16,893 bases of DNA from assembly GCA_002431805.1 (NCBI GenBank), contig DJEE01000096.1:1-16893 (forward strand), written 5' to 3'. The notes under the pieces are model-generated. The model was not told the DNA's origin. It ran no database searches and saw only the letters and a program-made list of their open reading frames with translations. Source of the DNA: Eggerthellaceae bacterium UBA5906. GTDB lineage: Bacteria > Actinomycetota > Coriobacteriia > Coriobacteriales > Eggerthellaceae. The position numbers and the translations under genes are program-made. Numbering within the stretch: position 1 is the first letter of the stretch; each line of letters starts with the position of its first letter. Shown here piece by piece: positions 13,960 to 16,893 of the stretch.

Positions 13960-15231
13960 TTGGCACAATCGACGAAAGAGAAGATGAGCACACGCCATCT
14001 TCTCGTGGTGCTTACGGGCATCATGATCACCTTCGGCTGCTCCGCGCTGTGCTTTTCCACGTGGGGTCTGTTCCAGCCGGTAGTTGCCGAGGGTCTTGGC
14101 GTTGAGAAGACCGCATTTGCAATGTACGTCACCGTTATGTATTTGACGATGACGGTTGCATCCCCGTTCGCTGGTAAGCTTCTGCAGTCTATGGATGCGC
14201 GTGTCATCCTGTCCGGTTCTGCCATCTTGGTGGTTGCCGCGTTCCTGCTCATGAGCTTTGCGAACACCATTGTTCTGTTCTATGTGGCCGCAGTTATGCT
14301 GGGCCTCGGCGAGATCACGCTTCTGTGGCTTGCTGTTCCTACGCTGATCAACCGTTGGTTTGCTGACCGCGCTGGCTTCTTCATCGGCCTGTGCATGGCG
14401 TTCACCGGTATCGGTGGTGCTATCTGGTCCGCCGTGTTCACCGCGCTGCGCTCTGGTGGCATGGACTTCCACACGATTTACCTGATCTGGGCTGTTATCG
14501 CTGCTGTGACGTCCCTGCCGTTCACGCTGTTCTGCGTGCGTAGCAATCCTGAGGATTGCGGTTTGAAGCCCTATGGCGCTGCTGCCGCCGCTGCTGCCGC
14601 CGGTTCTGCAGTTAAGCCGTCTGGTCTTTCCGCATCCCGCGCTATGAAGACGCCGACGTTCTACGCCGTGTGCGTGTTCGCTGGCATCATCAACATTGCC
14701 ATCTTGATCGCAATGCAGTTCCCGAGCTACACCAAGACTCTGACGAACGCTCCGTTCGACGTGGTCGTGGTTGGCGGCCTTATGACTACGGTTATGATGG
14801 TTGGTCAGGCTCTGTTCAAGGTTATCCTGGGCGGTGCTGCTGACAAGAGCGCTAAGGGTGCTTTGATCTTCGCCTTCTGCGCTGGTGTTGCCGGCATCCT
14901 GCTGTGCTGGTTCGGCGCTGGCTCCGAGCTCATGCTGTACGCTGGCGCGTTCATCTTCGGTGGTTGCTACGCTACCGCTGTGGTTCTGGTTCCCGTTGTG
15001 GTTCGCCAGTCCTTCGGCTCTCGTGAGTACTCGCTCATTTACTCCCGCGTTTCCACCGTGTTCAACCTGATCGCGGCCTTCGCTTCCATGATCTGGGCTT
15101 GGGTGCAGACGTCCTTCGGCTTCACCACGGTGTTCATCACTGGCCTGGTTATGCTGGTCGTCATCCTGCTGCTTGGTCTGTACGTCTTCCAGAGCGCGAA
15201 GAAGTACAAGTCTGAGTGGACTACTGACTAA
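13960..15231 (+). CDS. Major facilitator transporter, OFA (oxalate/formate antiporter)-like
   Basis: A 423-residue protein with about twelve membrane helices in two halves. The TTG at 13960 is preferred on ribosome-site spacing (AAGGAGGT at 13947-13954); the ATG at 13984 is the alternative. An INRWFADRAGFFIGLCMAFTGIGG-type segment, after the first set of helices, is typical of the monocarboxylate/OFA branch. The central cytoplasmic loop carries eight alanines followed by a GSAVKPSG linker. Such carriers exchange organic acids across the membrane, often substrate for product. It sits among CoA-activating enzymes, so it likely imports the pathway's acid. The coding sequence uses preferred codons (CTG, GGC, CGT, AAC) far more than the LysR gene next to it, suggesting high expression. 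Substrate is unknown; the MFS assignment is firm, the OFA subfamily likely. Confidence 0.88.
   Translation: MAQSTKEKMSTRHLLVVLTGIMITFGCSALCFSTWGLFQPVVAEGLGVEKTAFAMYVTVMYLTMTVASPFAGKLLQSMDARVILSGSAILVVAAFLLMSFANTIVLFYVAAVMLGLGEITLLWLAVPTLINRWFADRAGFFIGLCMAFTGIGGAIWSAVFTALRSGGMDFHTIYLIWAVIAAVTSLPFTLFCVRSNPEDCGLKPYGAAAAAAAAGSAVKPSGLSASRAMKTPTFYAVCVFAGIINIAILIAMQFPSYTKTLTNAPFDVVVVGGLMTTVMMVGQALFKVILGGAADKSAKGALIFAFCAGVAGILLCWFGAGSELMLYAGAFIFGGCYATAVVLVPVVVRQSFGSREYSLIYSRVSTVFNLIAAFASMIWAWVQTSFGFTTVFITGLVMLVVILLLGLYVFQSAKKYKSEWTTD
14578..14601 (+). repeat. Tandem 12-base repeat encoding polyalanine
   Basis: GCTGCTGCCGCC occurs twice in perfect tandem and encodes the eight alanines of the transporter's central loop. 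Length could vary between strains by slippage, without a frameshift because the unit is 12 bases. Confidence 0.85.
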
Positions 15232-15267
15232 AAGGTTTTTCATCCAGAGCATACTCTAGAACCTAGT

Positions 15268-15308
15268 ACAAAGGCGGCTCCTGAAAAGGGGTCGCCTTTG
15301 TATGTTTT
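15268..15308 (+). terminator. Intrinsic terminator after the transporter gene
   Basis: ACAAAGGCG pairs with CGCCTTTGT, with further partial pairing inside and a GAAAA-containing loop; a weak T-run (ATGTTTT) follows. It separates the transporter from the LysR gene. Confidence 0.75.
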
Positions 15309-15341
15309 GGGGCGTAAGTCACCAGCAATCGAACCGATATT

Positions 15342-15363
15342 TATAGCAATTTTACTTGCTATA
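15342..15363. promoter_or_regulatory. Dyad operator and putative promoter of the LysR-type gene
   Basis: TATAGCAA and TTGCTATA flank a 6-base spacer, an 8-bp perfect dyad with the overall shape of LysR-family sites. It lies about 73 bases before the regulator start. TTGCTA at 15356-15361 and TGTAAT at 15379-15384 have a 17-base spacing and could be the -35 and -10, so the dyad would overlap the -35, as expected for autorepression. Confidence 0.5.
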
Positions 15364-15435
15364 GGATTTATAATTAACTGTAATGAAATAAGTCATTCTA
15401 TAGTGCTGGTATCTTGTTTGCTGGGGGTAAGGGAT

Positions 15436-16356
15436 ATGAATTTATCGCAGCTTCACTACTTCAAGAAACTTGCTGAAGTGCTTCATTACACGCGCGCCGC
15501 ACAGGAGCTGTTCATTACGCAACCTACGTTATCCGGTGCCATTTCTTCTTTGGAAAATGAGCTTGAAGTGTCCCTGTTCGAGCGTTCGGGGCGTTCGGTA
15601 AGCTTGACGCCGCAAGGCGAGATTTTTTATGAACATGTGTGCTTGGCATTGCGCGCGCTTGATGACGGCGTGGCCGCCGTGCAAGATCGCGGCCATTCGA
15701 TTATTGGATCGGTAAGCCTGGGCACCACGTTTACCGTGCAAGACGATTACCTTCCTTCTTTGATGAAGGATTATTGCGCTGTTTGCAACAACACGGTGCT
15801 GACGAAAACGTATCAGGGTTTTACAAATTACCTGCTTGACCAGTTGCGCAAGGGCACCATCGATGTTGCGTTTTGCGGCAAACGCGAAGGCGACCCGGAA
15901 TTGGTGTATTTCCCTGTCACCTATCGCGATTTAAAGCTATGCGTGCGCGAAGACCATCCTTTGGCTAAGCGCGATAGCGTGAGTTTTTCCGAGATTGCGC
16001 GAATGGATTTGTGCACGTATAGACGCGGTGCCCCTATTGGCGAGAAAGTCAACAAAATGCTTATCGAGCAGGGGCTCGAAAATGTCAAGCAGATTTACGA
16101 TGATGATGTTTCCATGGGGTCATTTATTTCGTTTAATTCTCCGTCGTATGGCGCCATCATGCTTGATTCGCTTGCCACGCGTTTGTTCTCGAACTTGAAG
16201 TTTGTGCGCATTGACGAGGTGCCGGAACGCTTCTACCTTATATATATGGTGTACAACAAGAAGCATAATCATTCGCGTGCGGTGAAGGACTTTATTCAGT
16301 TTGTGCGCACGTATCAGGGAAATGACACGTTTGATGATGAAGAGGTTGAGCAGTAA
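15436..16356 (+). CDS. LysR-type transcriptional regulator
   Basis: A 306-residue protein of normal LysR length. The start MNLSQLHYF at 15436 begins the N-terminal winged helix-turn-helix (about residues 1-60: AAQELFITQPTLSGAISSLE is the recognition part, followed by LFERSGRSVSLTPQGE). The rest is a periplasmic-binding-like effector domain. The frame continues upstream without a better start. A G-rich AAGGG site is close to the ATG. LysR proteins usually sense a pathway metabolite and control nearby genes as well as themselves; a dyad just upstream fits this. It is the only transcription factor in the window and thus the best candidate regulator of the transporter and CoA genes, but this is inference from position. 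Confidence 0.93.
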   Translation: MNLSQLHYFKKLAEVLHYTRAAQELFITQPTLSGAISSLENELEVSLFERSGRSVSLTPQGEIFYEHVCLALRALDDGVAAVQDRGHSIIGSVSLGTTFTVQDDYLPSLMKDYCAVCNNTVLTKTYQGFTNYLLDQLRKGTIDVAFCGKREGDPELVYFPVTYRDLKLCVREDHPLAKRDSVSFSEIARMDLCTYRRGAPIGEKVNKMLIEQGLENVKQIYDDDVSMGSFISFNSPSYGAIMLDSLATRLFSNLKFVRIDEVPERFYLIYMVYNKKHNHSRAVKDFIQFVRTYQGNDTFDDEEVEQ

Positions 16357-16366
16357 GGCTCTTTGC

Positions 16367-16893
16367 ATGGATGACGCAACCAAGCTACGTGTGGCTTCTT
16401 ATTATCGCCGTTTGCCTCGGGCGGGGCGCTTTACGGGAAAGTGCTCGATGAGCGTTCCGCCTGCGCTGGAGGGCAAACGCGTGCTTGACGTGATGTGCCG
16501 CAAGGGTAAAGGCGCCTACGAGCTTAGCGATCATGCGGGAGAGCACGGTTTTGTGCTTGGCGTTGACCCTGATGCTTCTGACATCGAGCAAGCGAATGCA
16601 TGCGCCGCGCTTAACCATTGGAGCGGAAACGGTTGGCAGCGTTATTTGCGTTTCGCCTGTGCTTGCCCGGAGGATTTGTCTGAAGCGGGGGTTCGGGACG
16701 CGTCGTTTGACGTGGCATATATCAATTCCGCGCTAAATACGGTATTCGATAGAGGGCTTACTTTATCGGAGTTCTTGCGCTGTCTGGCGCCTGGCGGGTA
16801 TGTTTGGGTTGCCCAAGGAGTCTTTCTTTCGAATGATGGCGGCAACCCTGTGGTTTCTGAATCCTGCGAACGCGGTAACGTGTTCTGCGGGGT
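16367..16893 (+). CDS. SAM-dependent class I methyltransferase, partial (3' end outside window)
   Basis: The frame is open from the ATG at 16367 to the window end, 175 codons without a stop. It starts 10 bases after the LysR stop, with AAGG near 16354, so the two may be cotranscribed. A KRVLDVMCRKGKGAYELS segment at 37-54 stands where methyltransferases have the SAM-binding D-x-G-x-G-x-G loop, followed by GEHGFVLGVDPD with the acidic residue D67 that would bind the ribose. The spacing and the AYELSDHAGEHG segment recall arsenite-methyltransferase-like proteins. The loop is degenerate (CRKGKG instead of GCGTG), so activity may be altered. The later ASFDVAYINSALNTVFD and FLRCLAPGGYVWV segments match methyltransferase motifs II and III. 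No link to the acyl-CoA genes is evident. Confidence 0.7.
   Translation, partial: MDDATKLRVASYYRRLPRAGRFTGKCSMSVPPALEGKRVLDVMCRKGKGAYELSDHAGEHGFVLGVDPDASDIEQANACAALNHWSGNGWQRYLRFACACPEDLSEAGVRDASFDVAYINSALNTVFDRGLTLSEFLRCLAPGGYVWVAQGVFLSNDGGNPVVSESCERGNVFCG

Noticed and set aside
2..15231. Bile-acid (bai) operon
   Set aside because: A CoA transferase, a ligase and an MFS carrier are shared features, but the dehydratase and the large flavin oxidoreductases of that pathway are absent, and three acyl-CoA dehydrogenases with ETF fit carnitine-type chemistry better.
13741..15252. A 503-codon open frame on the minus strand
   Set aside because: It mirrors the transporter gene. Its translation is rich in Gln, His, Arg and Glu and low in complexity, as expected from the reverse strand of a codon-biased membrane protein, and the plus-strand frame has clear transporter motifs and a ribosome site.

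Overview
The window carries about 16.9 kb of bacterial accessory metabolism. It holds thirteen clear genes, two of them cut by the window edges, and no RNA gene, CRISPR array or insertion sequence that I can see. The gene content suggests an anaerobic or facultative gut-type bacterium that respires organic acids: an ETF alpha subunit, a membrane ETF:quinone oxidoreductase, three acyl-CoA dehydrogenases, a class III CoA transferase, an acyl-CoA ligase, a crotonase, and an iron-sulfur flavoprotein. Strong AGGAGG-type ribosome sites, moderate GC and this set of families fit a Coriobacteriia/Eggerthellaceae-like organism. That placement is inference; no taxonomic marker gene is present.

Layout. 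(1) 2-5351, plus strand: the end of etfA, a membrane HdrD-like ETF:quinone oxidoreductase, a NUDIX hydrolase and an MBL hydrolase joined by start/stop overlaps, then a short-chain-type acyl-CoA dehydrogenase. A terminator follows. (2) 5519-8528, minus strand: an acyl-CoA dehydrogenase and, downstream of it, an AMP-forming acyl-CoA ligase. (3) 8883-10512, plus strand: a crotonase and an iron-sulfur flavoprotein, each with its own strong terminator. (4) 10833-12143, minus strand: a CaiB-type CoA transferase. It is divergent from (5) 12515-15231, plus strand: a CaiA-like acyl-CoA dehydrogenase followed, after a structured leader, by an OFA-type MFS transporter. (6) 15436-16893, plus strand: a LysR-type regulator and a truncated SAM-dependent methyltransferase.

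How it may work. The set closely parallels the E. coli carnitine system (caiTABCDE plus fixABCX), part for part: transporter, CoA transferase, CoA ligase, acyl-CoA dehydrogenase, crotonase and ETF. The differences are that a major-facilitator carrier replaces CaiT, a membrane ETF:quinone oxidoreductase replaces FixC/FixX, and the genes are scattered over divergent units. A reasonable reading is that an external unsaturated or substituted carboxylate is imported, activated to its CoA thioester, reduced or dehydrogenated (and perhaps isomerised or hydrated), and exchanged for the product, with electrons passing between the menaquinone pool and the acyl-CoA via ETF. The substrate cannot be read from the sequence.

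The non-coding DNA is rich in dyad symmetry. The main examples are a perfect 16-bp inverted repeat between the divergent dehydrogenase and crotonase genes, an FNR/CRP-like TTGAC-N4-GTCAA dyad upstream of the ligase, a LysR-style dyad before the regulator, alternative pairings in the transporter leader, and a recurring TGTCCG motif in several intergenic regions.
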